Source of the DNA: Flavisphingopyxis soli
GTDB taxonomy: Bacteria; Pseudomonadota; Alphaproteobacteria; Sphingomonadales; Sphingomonadaceae
DNA: 64,000 bases
Assembly: GCF_007995095.1 (NCBI RefSeq)
Contig: NZ_VOPY01000003.1
Location: 62,001 to 126,000 of the forward strand
Reading direction: 5' to 3'
Positions 25,906-35,727 of this stretch are shown one piece after another. The translations under genes and the position numbers were made by a program. The notes beneath the pieces are model-generated. The model was not told the DNA's origin and did not search any database. It saw only the letters and a program-made list of their open reading frames with translations. Each line of letters begins with the position of its first letter. Positions within the stretch are counted from its first letter, which is position 1.

Positions 25906-26508
25906 ATGACCAGAACAGCAACGCGCACGCACAATAACCGAGCAGCAACGACGGCGACGCCCAGCCGCGTCGCCACTTCGCACGTGGAACCCGAAGATAC
26001 CGATGTCGGCGAGACCGCCGAAGCCATAGCCGATGGCGGCGATCATGCCCGGCTGCTGATGGTCAATGGCGCGGTGCTCGGCCTCGGGCTCGTTACGCGC
26101 AATGCGAAACTGACGCGCACCGGCGTCAGGATGGTGATTGCGCAGGGCCTGGCATTCGGGGCGCGGACGCTGTTTTCGCAAGGTGTGCACGCGCACGGCG
26201 AGGAGACGGCCGAAGAGGCGTCGCAGCATGGCGCCAAGTCGGCCAAAGGTCCTGGCGAAGACGACGGCGAGGGGGTCGCAACGGGAAGCGGGGCGGCGAC
26301 GGTCGCGGTGGCGCGCGCGGTGTCAGCGACAACGCCTATTCCCTATATCCCTGCGCGGCTCGCGGGCATGGCGATCACCGGGCAAAACACGCCGCGCAAG
26401 GCCAACGCAATCAGCGACTTCCTGATGGGGGCCGCGATCGGCTGGCTCGCCGAGCGGCTGGCCAAGCGCCTCGTCGGCGGCGAAGACGAGGATCGCGACG
26501 AGGACTGA
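25906..26508 (+). CDS. Hypothetical protein with two weak membrane segments
   Basis: 200 residues. The N-terminus is polar (TRTATRTHNNRAATT), then ARLLMVNGAVLGLGLVTRNAKL and VRMVIAQGLAFGARTLF could be membrane-associated, a charged Glu/Gly linker follows, and the C-terminal ISDFLMGAAIGWLAERLAKRL is amphipathic with an acidic end. No family recognised. Divergent from trmB. Confidence 0.6.
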   Translation: MTRTATRTHNNRAATTATPSRVATSHVEPEDTDVGETAEAIADGGDHARLLMVNGAVLGLGLVTRNAKLTRTGVRMVIAQGLAFGARTLFSQGVHAHGEETAEEASQHGAKSAKGPGEDDGEGVATGSGAATVAVARAVSATTPIPYIPARLAGMAITGQNTPRKANAISDFLMGAAIGWLAERLAKRLVGGEDEDRDED

Positions 26509-26541
26509 TCGGGTGGCGAAAACGCTGTCGCCGAAGCGAGC

Positions 26542-27522
26542 GTGAGCTATAACGGTCGAGTGACCCAGACATATGACTGTATCATCGTCGGCGGCGGACC
26601 GGCCGGGCTGACCGCCGCGACCTACCTTGCGCGCTATCGCCGACGCGTCCTCCTGATCGATGCAGGCAAGAGCCGCGCAGCAATGATCCCGCGCAGCCAC
26701 AACCATTCGGGCCATCCCGACGGCATTGAAGGCGTCGAGCTGCTCAGGCGCATGGCGCTGCAGGCGGCGCAGTTCGGTGCCGAATTGCGTAACGGGTGCG
26801 TCGCGAAGATTGCCAGCGGGGATGACAACGGCAACGACGGCGGCTTCGTCCTGACGCTGGCCGAAGGCGACTCGGTCGCGGCGCGTGCCGTTCTGATCGC
26901 CACCGGTGTGGTCAATCGCCGGCCGCCGATCGACGATGAGGCGCACGACGCCGCGTTGGCAGCGGGAACGCTGCGCTACTGCCCGATCTGTGACGGCTAT
27001 GAGGCGGGCGGCTGGGAGTCCGAGATCGGCGGCGAGCGGCGCATCGCGGTGGTCGGCGCCGATGGCCACGGGGTCGCCGAAGCGTTGTTCCTCAAGACCT
27101 ATTCCGATCAGGTGACGCTGATGACGTTGATCGCCTGCGACCTCGATGAACATGATCGCGCCGACCTGCGTCATGCGGGTGTGACGTGGGAGACGCGCCC
27201 CGCGTCCGGCTTCGCCTTCGAAGAACAATGGGTCACCGTGACGCTCGACGACGGCGAAGAGCAGCGGTTCGATACGCTTTATCCCGCGCTGGGTTCGAAC
27301 GCGAACAGCGAGCTTGCCGAGCAGCTCGGCCTCGACCTCGACGATGATCGCTGCCTCATGACCGACAAGCATCAGCGGCTGGGGATGAAGGGGCTTTATG
27401 CCGCGGGCGACATCGTCGTCGCACTTGACCAGATCAGCGTAGCGATGGGCCAGGCGGCCATCGCCGCAACGACAATCCATAATGACTTGCGCAAGGCCGA
27501 AGGCGCGACCGCCAGCGGCTAA
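26542..27522 (+). CDS. Thioredoxin-reductase-like FAD/NAD(P) oxidoreductase
   Basis: 326 residues from a GTG (another GTG at 26560 gives [10 protein letters not shown]). FAD-binding [18 protein letters not shown], a NAD(P) site [17 protein letters not shown], the C-terminal [27 protein letters not shown] and a redox-like CPICDG motif where thioredoxin reductase has CATCDG. It could reduce a thioredoxin-like partner or be a stand-alone flavoprotein; no thioredoxin gene is adjacent. Confidence 0.88.
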   Translation: MSYNGRVTQTYDCIIVGGGPAGLTAATYLARYRRRVLLIDAGKSRAAMIPRSHNHSGHPDGIEGVELLRRMALQAAQFGAELRNGCVAKIASGDDNGNDGGFVLTLAEGDSVAARAVLIATGVVNRRPPIDDEAHDAALAAGTLRYCPICDGYEAGGWESEIGGERRIAVVGADGHGVAEALFLKTYSDQVTLMTLIACDLDEHDRADLRHAGVTWETRPASGFAFEEQWVTVTLDDGEEQRFDTLYPALGSNANSELAEQLGLDLDDDRCLMTDKHQRLGMKGLYAAGDIVVALDQISVAMGQAAIAATTIHNDLRKAEGATASG

Positions 27523-27530
27523 AATGAACA

Positions 27531-27565
27531 AAACAGACGAATTTTTACCAAAAGTTCGTCTGTTT
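27531..27565. promoter_or_regulatory. 11-bp inverted repeat upstream of a GGDEF gene
   Basis: AAACAGACGAA (27531-27541) and its exact reverse complement TTCGTCTGTTT (27555-27565) flank 13 AT-rich bases. It lies 9 bp after the flavoprotein stop and 14 bp before the GGDEF start. It could be an operator or a weak terminator; the stem is unusually AT-rich for this genome. Confidence 0.5.
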
Positions 27566-27578
27566 ACTCTAGCAGGGG

Positions 27579-28748
27579 GTGATGTTGGGCGTTTCGGCGA
27601 TCTTGTGGCTTATTCCCGCGTTCTCCGTTTTGTTCGGGGTTACCTTCGCGACGATTGCGATGGCGTACAAGTCGGAGGTCGCGCCGCGATGGGCGACGGC
27701 GGGGGTCGTCGCGCTGGCTGTCGCGATCAGCGCCGATCTCGCCAAACCCGATTCGACTGAACTGAGCTTGTGGGTCGCAGGTGTTGGCCACTGGGTCGCA
27801 GCGGGCTGCATGCTGCAGGCGATGCTCGTTCGCCATGAGCGGTCGCTGCCACGCATCTACCTGATCTCCATTTTCGCGCTGCTGGTGCCGATCCATCTGT
27901 GGTCGATCTGGATCGGCGATGTGCCGCCGGTGCGGATATTGGCCGTCAACTCGGGCGCGTTTGCGATTTTTGCCTTAGCGCTGGTGGTCTGCTTGCGCGG
28001 ACCGATCGACGCGTTCGACAAGATCATGCGGAGCATCATCGTCGTCGTCCTGTTGCTCTATCCGTTTCGCATGGCGGTCTATTTCTGGTTCCCACCCGAA
28101 GCGACACCGGGCGGCCAACTGGTGTCGCAATATATGCTCCTGATCTTCACGATGGTCGGGATATTGGGTGTCGCATTCTCGATGGCTCTGCTGCTCGCGA
28201 TCGGGACCGATATCGTCCAGCGGCACCGGCTCGACAGCGAGATCGATGCGCTGACCGGAATTCGCAATCGCCGTGCGCTCAACCGCCAGTTGACCGATGC
28301 CAACAGCGTCGGAGGATATGGCGCGGTGCTGGTCGTCGATCTCGACCATTTCAAGCGGATCAACGACCATCACGGGCACGATGTCGGCGACAAGATCCTG
28401 ATCGCCGCGGCGCGCGAGCTTGATGCCAAGCTGTCACGATTCGGCACCGTCACGCGGATGGGCGGCGAAGAGTTTGCGGTGCTGTTGACGAATGAAAATG
28501 TTGCGGCGGGACCGGCTTTGGCCCTGTCGGCACGGCAGGCGATCGCCAGCGTTCGCTTGCCCGATCCGCACGACCAGATCGAGGTGACTGCGAGTGTCGG
28601 CCTGGCGTTTCGCGAAATCGACCAGCCGCTTTCTGACACGCTGCGCGCGGCCGATCTGGCGATGTACCACGCCAAGGCTGCGGGACGGAATTGTGCTTTC
28701 GAGGTCGAGCGACGCCATGGCTTGCTCGAACTGCGCGCCGTCGCCTGA
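27579..28748 (+). CDS. Membrane-bound diguanylate cyclase (GGEEF)
   Basis: 389 residues; GTG 27579 or ATG 27582, both close behind AGGGGG. Residues ~1-205 hold about six membrane helices, a MASE-like sensor. The cyclase domain begins DALTGIRNRRALNRQ and has VVDLDHFKRINDHHGHDVGDKI and the active-site GGEEF. The inhibitory R-x-x-D is absent (SRFG at that place), so product inhibition is unlikely. The 11-bp inverted repeat just upstream may control it. Confidence 0.9.
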   Translation: MMLGVSAILWLIPAFSVLFGVTFATIAMAYKSEVAPRWATAGVVALAVAISADLAKPDSTELSLWVAGVGHWVAAGCMLQAMLVRHERSLPRIYLISIFALLVPIHLWSIWIGDVPPVRILAVNSGAFAIFALALVVCLRGPIDAFDKIMRSIIVVVLLLYPFRMAVYFWFPPEATPGGQLVSQYMLLIFTMVGILGVAFSMALLLAIGTDIVQRHRLDSEIDALTGIRNRRALNRQLTDANSVGGYGAVLVVDLDHFKRINDHHGHDVGDKILIAAARELDAKLSRFGTVTRMGGEEFAVLLTNENVAAGPALALSARQAIASVRLPDPHDQIEVTASVGLAFREIDQPLSDTLRAADLAMYHAKAAGRNCAFEVERRHGLLELRAVA

Positions 28749-28879
28749 CATCGCGCATCGATAACGTCGGCGGGTGTCATATTAAGGCGGGGCGCACGGA
28801 CCCAATTGTTCTCATCGATGGTTGCCCTAGCGACGCGTGGCGGATCGCCGCGCAGTCCATCGTTCAAGAGGATATTCCC

Positions 28880-29236
28880 ATGGCCAAGACCCCAGCACCG
28901 CAGGCGGCGCCCCCAAGCGCGGGGCTTCCCGGCCAGCTCAGCGATCTCGAGATCGCGATGGCCGAGGCCGCGGCGGCAGAAAATTACGAGGAGGCTGCGC
29001 GGCTGCGTAACGCGATCCAGATCGCCAAACAGGCGGGGATGGCCGCCGCTGAGGCCGGGTTAGCGGGCGCGCCCGAAGGTGAAGCCGATTTCGCCGGGCT
29101 CAGCCGACAGGAGCCGGGCAAAATGGGGATCGGTAGCCAGGTGCCGAAACGCACCCCGCCCGATGGCTGGACGCCGCCGGCGAAGCCCGATCCGATGACC
29201 GCAGGTCACAAGCGCGGCGGGCGACGCAAGGGGTAG
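28880..29236 (+). CDS. UvrB/UvrC-motif protein
   Basis: 118 residues from the ATG at 28880 (AGAGGA upstream). Residues ~20-50 (LSDLEIAMAEAAAAENYEEAARLRNAI) match the UVR helical-hairpin motif seen in UvrB, UvrC and ClpC-associated McsA. The rest is Pro/Gly-rich with a basic KRGGRRKG tail. It is not a UvrB or UvrC; function unknown, perhaps a protein-interaction module. Confidence 0.75.
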   Translation: MAKTPAPQAAPPSAGLPGQLSDLEIAMAEAAAAENYEEAARLRNAIQIAKQAGMAAAEAGLAGAPEGEADFAGLSRQEPGKMGIGSQVPKRTPPDGWTPPAKPDPMTAGHKRGGRRKG

Positions 29237-29253
29237 CGGTTGACATCAATCTG

Positions 29254-29468
29254 GCGTTGCGCATTTCCCCTCATCCAACTTCGACTAGTTCGCTTCGCTC
29301 ACAGTCTTCGTATCAGTGTGGCTAGCGTCAGGCCAAACATGCCCCCGGCATGTTTGCCGACAGTGCGGGGCACTGTCGGGTGCCAGAGCCAGACACACTT
29401 CCCGCAAGCGGGAGAAGGATGTCGAGGCTTGGCGACGGAGGAGCCTTAGCCGTAGCTGGATAAGGGGA
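29254..29468. repeat. Large palindromic intergenic element with nested insert
   Basis: Outer element: GCGTTGCGC, CCCTCATCCAACTTCG, the central TCCCGC-AA-GCGGGA hairpin and a terminal CTGGATAAGGGG, homologous to 33930-34075. Bases 29315-29399 are an extra piece with its own hairpins (AAACATGCC/GGCATGTTT and GACAGTGC/GCACTGTC), absent from the other copy. It lies between the convergent UVR-motif gene and metK. Confidence 0.75.
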
Positions 29469-29481
29469 CCGCGTAGGGCGC

Positions 29482-30708
29482 TTAACCCAAGGCCGCCTTC
29501 AAATCGTCGATCAGGTCGGTCTTTTCCCACGGGAAGAAGTCGCCTTCGGCCTTGCGCCCGAAATGGCCGTAGGCGGCGGTTTTGCGGTAGATCGGCTTGT
29601 TGAGGCCGAGCAACGTCCGGATGCCGCGCGGGGTCAGGCCGCCGAGGCGGGTAATCTTGCCGATTGCAGTTTCAAGCGCAGCATCGTCGACCGTGCCGGT
29701 GCCGTGCGTGTCGACATAGAGCGACAGCGGTTCGGACACGCCGATCGCGTAGCTCAATTGGATCGTGCAGCGCTTGGCGAGGCCGGCGGCGACGATGTTC
29801 TTGGCGAGATAGCGCGAAGCGTAGGCGGCCGAACGATCGACCTTGGTCGGGTCCTTGCCCGAAAACGCGCCACCGCCGTGCGGAGCGGCGCCGCCATAGG
29901 TGTCGACGATGATCTTGCGCCCGGTCAGGCCGGCGTCGCCGTCGGGGCCGCCGATTTCGAAGCTGCCGGTCGGGTTGATGTGCCAGACGGTCTCGTCGGA
30001 GATGAGGCCGTCGGGAAGGATCTCACCGACGACGCGCTTTACGTAATCCTTGAGTTCGGTTTCCTTGGCGCCGGTGTCGTAACCCTTGGCGTGCTGCGTC
30101 GAGACGACGATCGCGGTCGCCGCGGCGGGCTTGCCGTCCTGGTAGCGCAGCGAAACCTGGCTCTTGGCATCGGGCTCTAGGAAGGGCGCGGCGCCCGACT
30201 TTCGATCGTCGGCAAGGCGTTTGAGGATGCGGTGGCTGTAGTGCAGCGCGGCGGGCATCAGTTCCTCGGTCTCGTCGCAGGCGAAGCCGAACATGATGCC
30301 CTGGTCGCCCGCGCCTTCGTCCTTGTTGCCGTTGGCATCGACGCCCTGGGCGATATGGTCGGACTGGCCGTGGAGGTGGTTTTCGAACTCGAGCGTCTCC
30401 CAGTGGAAGCCGTCCTGTTCATAGCCGATGTCGCGCACGACGTTGCGTACCGTCGCCTCGATCTCGTCGCGTGCGCCGGGCGCCCAGCCGTGCGTTTCGG
30501 GCCAGCGGGCGGTGTCGTAGATCGGCTTGCAGCGGATTTCGCCGGCGAGCACGACGCGCTGCGTGGTGGTCATGGTTTCGCAGGCGATGCGCGATTCGGG
30601 ATCCTTGGCGAGCATCAGGTCGACGATCGCGTCGCTGATCTGGTCCGACACCTTGTCTGGATGGCCTTCGGAAACCGATTCGGAGGTGAAGAGATAATTG
30701 TCGCGCAT
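29482..30708 (-). CDS. metK: S-adenosylmethionine synthetase
   Basis: 408 residues, slightly longer than E. coli MetK (~384) as in many alphaproteobacteria. Signatures: [18 protein letters not shown] (ATP site), [16 protein letters not shown] (the conserved hexapeptide region) and [20 protein letters not shown] (the P-loop-like glycine motif). It makes SAM from methionine and ATP. A strong palindrome 56 bp upstream of the ATG is the likely control site; I see no SAM riboswitch fold in the short leader. Confidence 0.97.
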   Translation of the reverse strand: MRDNYLFTSESVSEGHPDKVSDQISDAIVDLMLAKDPESRIACETMTTTQRVVLAGEIRCKPIYDTARWPETHGWAPGARDEIEATVRNVVRDIGYEQDGFHWETLEFENHLHGQSDHIAQGVDANGNKDEGAGDQGIMFGFACDETEELMPAALHYSHRILKRLADDRKSGAAPFLEPDAKSQVSLRYQDGKPAAATAIVVSTQHAKGYDTGAKETELKDYVKRVVGEILPDGLISDETVWHINPTGSFEIGGPDGDAGLTGRKIIVDTYGGAAPHGGGAFSGKDPTKVDRSAAYASRYLAKNIVAAGLAKRCTIQLSYAIGVSEPLSLYVDTHGTGTVDDAALETAIGKITRLGGLTPRGIRTLLGLNKPIYRKTAAYGHFGRKAEGDFFPWEKTDLIDDLKAALG

Positions 30709-30764
30709 GCTGGGAAAACCGTCCTGTCTGGCTGATCGTGCGGCCCGTCGGCGAGCCGGTCACG

Positions 30765-30792
30765 CGTCATATAAAGAAAGCTTTATATGACG
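30765..30792. promoter_or_regulatory. 28-bp palindrome upstream of metK, SahR-like operator
   Basis: CGTCATATAAAG (30765-30776), four bases AAAG, then its exact complement CTTTATATGACG (30781-30792). It is a perfect 12-bp-arm palindrome, AT-rich inside GC-rich DNA, between the lnt stop and metK. The CATATAAAG...CTTTATATG core resembles what I recall of the operator of SahR, an ArsR-type regulator of SAM-cycle genes. Confidence 0.65.
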
Positions 30793-30793
30793 G

Positions 30794-32461
30794 CTAGGGG
30801 TTTTTTGTCGCAGTCCGTCGCATGGTCGGCACGAGCGCGAGCAGCAACAACAGGCCGGCGAACAGCAGCGGGATGATATTGCCGAAGAGGGCGAACGGCG
30901 TCGCGGTGCGCGCGGGCGGGATGACCTCGTCGATGCGGCCGGCGTTGCCCATTGCGAGCTTGTGAACGACCCGACCGTGCGCGTCGATGATGCCGCTGAC
31001 GCCGGTCGGGGTCGAACGGATGACAGGCAGGCCTTCCTCGATCGCGCGCAGGCGGGCCTGGGCGAAATGCTGCGGCGGACCCGAGGCGCCGAACCAAGCG
31101 TCGTTCGACGGGTTGAAGATGAAATCGGGACGGTTGGCGCGATCGACGACACGGCCCGAGAAGATCATCTCGTAGCAGATCTGGACGCCCATGCGGCCGA
31201 AGCCGGGCAGGTCGATCGTGCGCGCGCCGGGACCCGGCCAGAAATCGAGCGCGCCGGGGACGAGCCGCGACAGGCCGATCGCCGACAGGATCGGGCGAAT
31301 CGGGAGATACTCGCCATAGGGGACGAGATGCGCCTTGTCGTAGCTGCCGATGACGCGCGCATCGGGGGTCAGGACGGTGACGCTGTTGCGCGCGCCGATC
31401 GCATGCGCGCCGCCCGGGCCGCCGCCGATCTCGAGATCCTCGCTACCGGTGACGAGCAGGTCCTGGGGACCGAGCAGCGCGGCGAGACGGTCGCGCGATT
31501 GCGCTGCGCTGCTCCCGCCGAGATTGACCATGTCGTAATAGCGCGCCGGATAGCCGCCTTCGAGGAAGTCGGGGATCGCGGCCTCGGGCCACAGGAGGAG
31601 GCGCGGCGGCGCGTCGGGGTTTCGGACGCTGAGCGCTGCCAGCTTGCTCCAGTTGAGCGCGTCGAAGCTCTGGTCCGCCTTGGTTTCCTGAGGAATGTCG
31701 GGCTGGACGACGGTGACGGCGACGGGCTGTCCGCCAGGTGCGCGGGACGGCAGGTCCGCCGCCGAGACGCGGTAGGCGAAGCCGCCGATCATGAGCGCGG
31801 CGGCGAGCAGCCCGGGTGCGAGCGCGTCGCGCCCGCGACCGCGACCGAGCAGCCAGAAGCCGCCGCTGGCGAGGACGAAGACGCCGCCCAGCCCGTAGGT
31901 CCCGAGCAGCGCGCTGGCATCGGCAAGTCCTGGCGTGACGAGCGCGACGCCGAGCGGATTCCAGACGAAGCCGGTAAAGACCCAGCTGCGCAGCCATTCG
32001 GTGATGATCCACATCGCGGCAAAGGCGAACACAAGCGGCCAGCCGCGCTGAACCCGCAGGCCGCCGAACCGGCGTTCGATCGACCATGCGCCGAGCGTGG
32101 CGAGCGCGGGATAGATGGCAAGGTAGATGGCGAGCGCGACGACCGCGACCCAGCCGAGCCAGGCAGGCATCGCTGCCTGATAGGTAAAGGCGGTGGCGAT
32201 CCAGTTGTTGCCGAGGGTGAACTGGCCGAGGCCGAACAGCCAGCCGACCAGCAAGGCGCGTTGCCAGGTTTTAGCATCGGCGATCAAGGCGATGAGCAGG
32301 GCATAAGCCGCGATCGTCAGCGGCCAAAGCGACAGCGGCGCGAAGCCGGTCGCCGAGATCACGCCCGCAACGAGCGCGGCGCTGCGCGCGCGGGCGAGGA
32401 TCGCGGTCGCCGCGCGGGTGAGCAAAGTGGGGCCGGCGGCCTGGCTTGTGGGGGTGATCAT
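30794..32461 (-). CDS. lnt: Apolipoprotein N-acyltransferase
   Basis: 555 residues from [10 protein letters not shown]. The N-terminal ~220 residues hold about seven membrane helices, then a nitrilase domain with the full triad: Glu in [12 protein letters not shown], Lys in [15 protein letters not shown] and Cys in [10 protein letters not shown]; a last helix closes the protein. It adds the third acyl chain to the N-terminal cysteine of lipoproteins in the inner membrane. It is followed by metK on the same strand. Confidence 0.95.
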   Translation of the reverse strand: MITPTSQAAGPTLLTRAATAILARARSAALVAGVISATGFAPLSLWPLTIAAYALLIALIADAKTWQRALLVGWLFGLGQFTLGNNWIATAFTYQAAMPAWLGWVAVVALAIYLAIYPALATLGAWSIERRFGGLRVQRGWPLVFAFAAMWIITEWLRSWVFTGFVWNPLGVALVTPGLADASALLGTYGLGGVFVLASGGFWLLGRGRGRDALAPGLLAAALMIGGFAYRVSAADLPSRAPGGQPVAVTVVQPDIPQETKADQSFDALNWSKLAALSVRNPDAPPRLLLWPEAAIPDFLEGGYPARYYDMVNLGGSSAAQSRDRLAALLGPQDLLVTGSEDLEIGGGPGGAHAIGARNSVTVLTPDARVIGSYDKAHLVPYGEYLPIRPILSAIGLSRLVPGALDFWPGPGARTIDLPGFGRMGVQICYEMIFSGRVVDRANRPDFIFNPSNDAWFGASGPPQHFAQARLRAIEEGLPVIRSTPTGVSGIIDAHGRVVHKLAMGNAGRIDEVIPPARTATPFALFGNIIPLLFAGLLLLLALVPTMRRTATKNP

Positions 32462-32560
32462 CGCTGCGCTTTTGACGGGTTCACGGGCGCGGTGCAATGG
32501 GGAGGTGTTTCTGTCGATGAGGGTGTGGCGAAGACGCGCCGTCGGTGGCATAGGCGCGTC

Positions 32561-32977
32561 ATGACCCTACGACCTTTCCATTATGCTTTCGTCGTCGATG
32601 ACCTCGACGCGGCACGCACATTCTATCGCGATGTCATCGGCTGCGGCGAGGGACGATCGAGCGATAGCTGGATCGATTTCGACATGTTCGGCCACCAGAT
32701 CGTTGCGCACCTGGGAGACACGGGGGACCCTATCGCCAACCCGGTTGACGGACACGACGTGCCGGTGCCGCATTTCGGGGTCGTGCTGACGCTCGAGGAT
32801 TTCCGGGCGCTCGCCGAACGCCTGGTCGGCGCGGGGCTGGCTTTTGTCATCCCGCCGACGGTGCGTTTTGCCGGCAAGGCCGGCGAGCAGCACACGATGT
32901 TCCTGCGCGATCCGGCGGGCAATGCGCTCGAGTTCAAGGCGTTCGCCGACGATGCGGCGCTGTTCGCCGTCGACTGA
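32561..32977 (+). CDS. VOC (glyoxalase/dioxygenase) superfamily protein
   Basis: 138 residues. VOC fold: [23 protein letters not shown] at the N-terminus, [18 protein letters not shown] at the second module, and [15 protein letters not shown] at the end, with His, His and Glu in metal-ligand positions. Reaction unknown. Divergent from lnt across ~100 bp. A glyoxalase I identity is not supported. Confidence 0.88.
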   Translation: MTLRPFHYAFVVDDLDAARTFYRDVIGCGEGRSSDSWIDFDMFGHQIVAHLGDTGDPIANPVDGHDVPVPHFGVVLTLEDFRALAERLVGAGLAFVIPPTVRFAGKAGEQHTMFLRDPAGNALEFKAFADDAALFAVD

Positions 32978-33059
32978 AGCCAGGCTACGGAACGAATAGC
33001 CGGGTCAAACCATTGGTGAGGTGAAGGATTTTTTCCAACCGAAGCCAAGGAGCGCGACG

Positions 33060-33914
33060 ATGACCCGCAGCACGAAACAGACGATATCCGAATTAACCGA
33101 GAGCGCCACCGAGACCGCCGGCCAGATTGCCGGGACGGTCGGCGAAACCGCGAGCGCCTATGCCGCGATCGCCGCCGACAAGGTCGGCACGCTGTTCAAC
33201 CAGATCGACGACGGTTTCACCGACCGGCTGGTCACCAGGGCCAAGGGGGTCAAGGCCGGGAGCCTTTCCCCGTCGCGCAGCCCGGCCGCCAAGACCGGTG
33301 TCGGTGCCGGCCTGTTTCTCGCCGGTGCCGCAACGATCGCGGCGGGTGCGCTTGCCCTCTATTACTGGCGCGAGCGCAACCAGGAGGAGGCCGATTTCGA
33401 CCTGCTCGCCAAGGACGGCGATTTCGAATTGCGCCGCTACAAGGCCCACCTCGTTGCCGAGACGGTCCAGCCGGGCAGTCGCGACGAGGCGCTTGGTTCA
33501 GGCTTCCGTGCACTGGCCAACTATATCTTTGCCAAGCCCGGCGGTCGCGCGCCGAGCGAGGAGAGCGACGAAAAGATCGCGATGACGGTGCCGGTGAGCG
33601 CGGCAAGCGAAGACAACGGGTCATGGCGCGTCCGCTTTGTCATGCCCGAGGCGCATACACGCGAAACGCTGCCGCAGCCCGCGGCCGGCGTTGCCCTCGC
33701 CAAACAGCCCAAGCGGCACATCGCGGCCATCCGTTTTGCCGGGCGTGGCAGCGATGCAGACCTCGTCGCGGCCAAGCGCAGCGAGCTCAAGGCCTGGGTT
33801 GCCGAACGCGGTTACAAGAGCATCGGCGATCCCGAATACGCCTATTACAACGCGCCGATCGTGCCTGGACCGCTGCGCCGCAATGAGGTGTGGATCGCCA
33901 TCGAGGCGCCGTGA
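33060..33914 (+). CDS. SOUL haem-binding family protein with membrane anchor
   Basis: 284 residues from the ATG at 33060 (AAGGAG upstream). The first ~80 residues are a helical, Ala/Thr-rich region, then one membrane helix (GVGAGLFLAGAATIAAGALALYYW) and a SOUL domain: FELRRYKAHLVAET, FRALANYIF, KIAMTVPVSA and EVWIAIEAP. SOUL domains bind haem or other tetrapyrroles in some members. The N-terminal helical extension is not part of the family. Confidence 0.88.
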   Translation: MTRSTKQTISELTESATETAGQIAGTVGETASAYAAIAADKVGTLFNQIDDGFTDRLVTRAKGVKAGSLSPSRSPAAKTGVGAGLFLAGAATIAAGALALYYWRERNQEEADFDLLAKDGDFELRRYKAHLVAETVQPGSRDEALGSGFRALANYIFAKPGGRAPSEESDEKIAMTVPVSAASEDNGSWRVRFVMPEAHTRETLPQPAAGVALAKQPKRHIAAIRFAGRGSDADLVAAKRSELKAWVAERGYKSIGDPEYAYYNAPIVPGPLRRNEVWIAIEAP

Positions 33915-33929
33915 TCGGGATGCGGAATC

Positions 33930-34075
33930 GCGTTGCGCTTTTCCCCTCATCCAACTTCGCGTAACTCGCTTCGCTCGAACGCTTCGTATCCTTCTCCCGC
34001 AGGCGGGAGAAGGATGTGGAGGGTTGGCGCACGCAGTGCGCCTAGCCGGAGCTGGATGAGGGTGTGATGCAACGC
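33930..34075. repeat. Large palindromic intergenic element
   Basis: About 145 bp with self-complementary ends (GCGTTGC/GCAACGC, CCCTCATCCA/TGGATGAGGG) and a perfect central hairpin CCTTCTCCCGC-AG-GCGGGAGAAGG (33990-34013). Uninterrupted relative of 29254-29468. It occupies the gap between the SOUL and zinc-transporter genes. Confidence 0.8.
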
Positions 34076-34092
34076 AAAGTGGGGCGAGGGGC

Positions 34093-35016
34093 ATGAGCGG
34101 CAACCACGGACATAGCCACGCGCATGGCGCGCCCGACAGTTTCGGGCGCGCTTTTGCGCTGGGCATCGCGCTCAACATCGTTTTCGTCGCGATCGAGGCG
34201 GGCTACGGATTCTTCAGCGGGTCGCTCGCGCTGCTCGCCGATGCCGGGCACAATCTGTCCGACGTGCTCGGCCTGGTTGTCGCCTGGGGCGCGGTCGTGC
34301 TTGGCAAGAAGGCGGCGACCGATCGCTTCACTTACGGCTATCGCCGCAGCTCGATCCTGTCGGCGCTGTTCAACGGGGTGTTGTTGCTCGTTGCCGCGGG
34401 TGCGATCGCGCTCGAGGCGGTGCAGCGTTTCGGCGATCCGCAGCCGGTGCCCGGAGCGACGATCATGATCGTTGCGGGGATCGGTATCGCGATCAACACC
34501 GCGACCGCCCTGTTGTTCGTGCGCGGGCGCAAGAGCGACATCAACATCAAGGGCGCGTTCCTCCACATGGCCGCCGATGCGGTGGTGTCGGCCGGCGTGG
34601 TGATTGCCGGACTGGGGATCGTCTATACCGGCGCGACGTGGATCGACCCGGTGACCAGCCTCGCGATCGTCGCGGTCATATTGTGGAGCACCTGGGGCCT
34701 GCTGCGCGATGCGATCACGATGTCGCTCGACGCGGTGCCCGCCAATATCGACACCGGCGAAGTCGAGGCGGCGTTGCTCGCCATGCCTGGCGTCGCGCGC
34801 GTCCACGACCTCCATATCTGGCCGATGAGCACGACCGAGACCGCGCTGACCGCGCATCTCGTCCGGCCCGGCGCGAGGGGCGATGGGGCGAGCGACGATG
34901 CCTTCCTGTGCGCGGCATCCGACATGCTGCACGACCGTTTCGGCATCGCGCATGCGACGCTGCAGGTCGAGTGCGACGAGCTGCGCTGCCGGTTGCACGC
35001 CGACAAGGGGTGCTGA
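34093..35016 (+). CDS. Cation diffusion facilitator (zinc efflux, CzcD/ZitB type)
   Basis: 307 residues with a His-rich N-terminus (GNHGHSHAHG) and six membrane helices. ALLADAGHNLSDVLGLVVAW is helix II with the HNxSD metal site; HMAADAVVSAGVV is the helix V H-x3-D partner. The cytosolic C-terminal domain has VHDLHIWPMSTTETALTAHLV. It exports zinc or related divalent ions by proton antiport. The exact metal is inferred from the motif. Confidence 0.93.
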   Translation: MSGNHGHSHAHGAPDSFGRAFALGIALNIVFVAIEAGYGFFSGSLALLADAGHNLSDVLGLVVAWGAVVLGKKAATDRFTYGYRRSSILSALFNGVLLLVAAGAIALEAVQRFGDPQPVPGATIMIVAGIGIAINTATALLFVRGRKSDINIKGAFLHMAADAVVSAGVVIAGLGIVYTGATWIDPVTSLAIVAVILWSTWGLLRDAITMSLDAVPANIDTGEVEAALLAMPGVARVHDLHIWPMSTTETALTAHLVRPGARGDGASDDAFLCAASDMLHDRFGIAHATLQVECDELRCRLHADKGC

Positions 35017-35018
35017 CC

Positions 35019-35034
35019 CTCCCGCAGGCGGGAG
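35019..35034. terminator. Short hairpin between convergent genes
   Basis: CTCCCGC-AG-GCGGGAG, the core hairpin of the large palindromic elements alone, between the zinc transporter and dedA stops. No T-run on the plus strand, so terminator action is only possible. Confidence 0.45.
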
Positions 35035-35040
35035 ACGGCG

Positions 35041-35727
35041 TTACTTCATCGCGTCGAGTTGTTCGATGCTGGTGACGCGGCTGCATGTGTCGGCTGCGCC
35101 GCTGCCGCCGGTAAGCGCGCTGGCGAGGAAGAAGCCGCCGACGACGATGACGATGAAGCCGCCCGCGACCCAGCCGAGATACTTGTCGATGAATATCTTG
35201 ATCGGCGCGCCGAACAGCCGGAACAGCACGCCGACGAGGAGGAACTGGAAGCCGCGGCTGGCGATGCTCGCCCACAGGAAGGTGAACAGGTTGAGGTGGA
35301 TGAAGCCCGCGGTCAGCGTGATCAGCTTGAACGGGATCGGCGTCGCGCCCTTGATCAGGATGAGCTCCCAGCCATATTCGCGCAGATAGCAGGCTGCGCT
35401 CGGGAAGCTCGACGCGAGGCCGAGCGCGCCCAGGATCTGCGTGCCGACCGCCTCGAACACGAAATAGCCGATGGCATAGCCGAACAGCCCGCCGAGCACC
35501 GAGGCGATCGTGCAGACGATACCATAGCGGACCGCGCGTTCGGGGCGCGCGAGGCACATCAGGCCGAGCAAAGGGTGTGGCGGGATCGGGAAGAAGCTCG
35601 ATTCGATGAAGCTGATCAGCGCGAGCCACCACACCGCGTGGCGATGTTCGGCCTTTTCGAGCGTCCAGTTATAGATGCGGCGCAGGAAGCCGGGCGGATT
35701 GTGCGAGATGAAGGGCGCTTCGGTCAT
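35041..35727 (-). CDS. DedA/YqaA family membrane protein
   Basis: 228 residues with about five hydrophobic segments. FIESSFFPIPPHPLLGLMCLARPERAVRYGIVCTIASVLGGLFGYAIGYF and WELILIKGATPIPFKLITLTAGFIHLN are the two re-entrant SNARE-associated (VTT) regions in the YqaA-like form. The DedA family includes undecaprenyl-phosphate and polar-lipid transporters; the substrate here is unknown. Convergent with the zinc transporter. Confidence 0.88.
   Translation of the reverse strand: MTEAPFISHNPPGFLRRIYNWTLEKAEHRHAVWWLALISFIESSFFPIPPHPLLGLMCLARPERAVRYGIVCTIASVLGGLFGYAIGYFVFEAVGTQILGALGLASSFPSAACYLREYGWELILIKGATPIPFKLITLTAGFIHLNLFTFLWASIASRGFQFLLVGVLFRLFGAPIKIFIDKYLGWVAGGFIVIVVGGFFLASALTGGSGAADTCSRVTSIEQLDAMK

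Noticed and set aside
30709-30764. SAM riboswitch in the metK leader
   Set aside because: Only 56 bases remain between the palindrome and the ATG; I could not fold a known SAM-II, SAM/SAH or SAM-V pattern.
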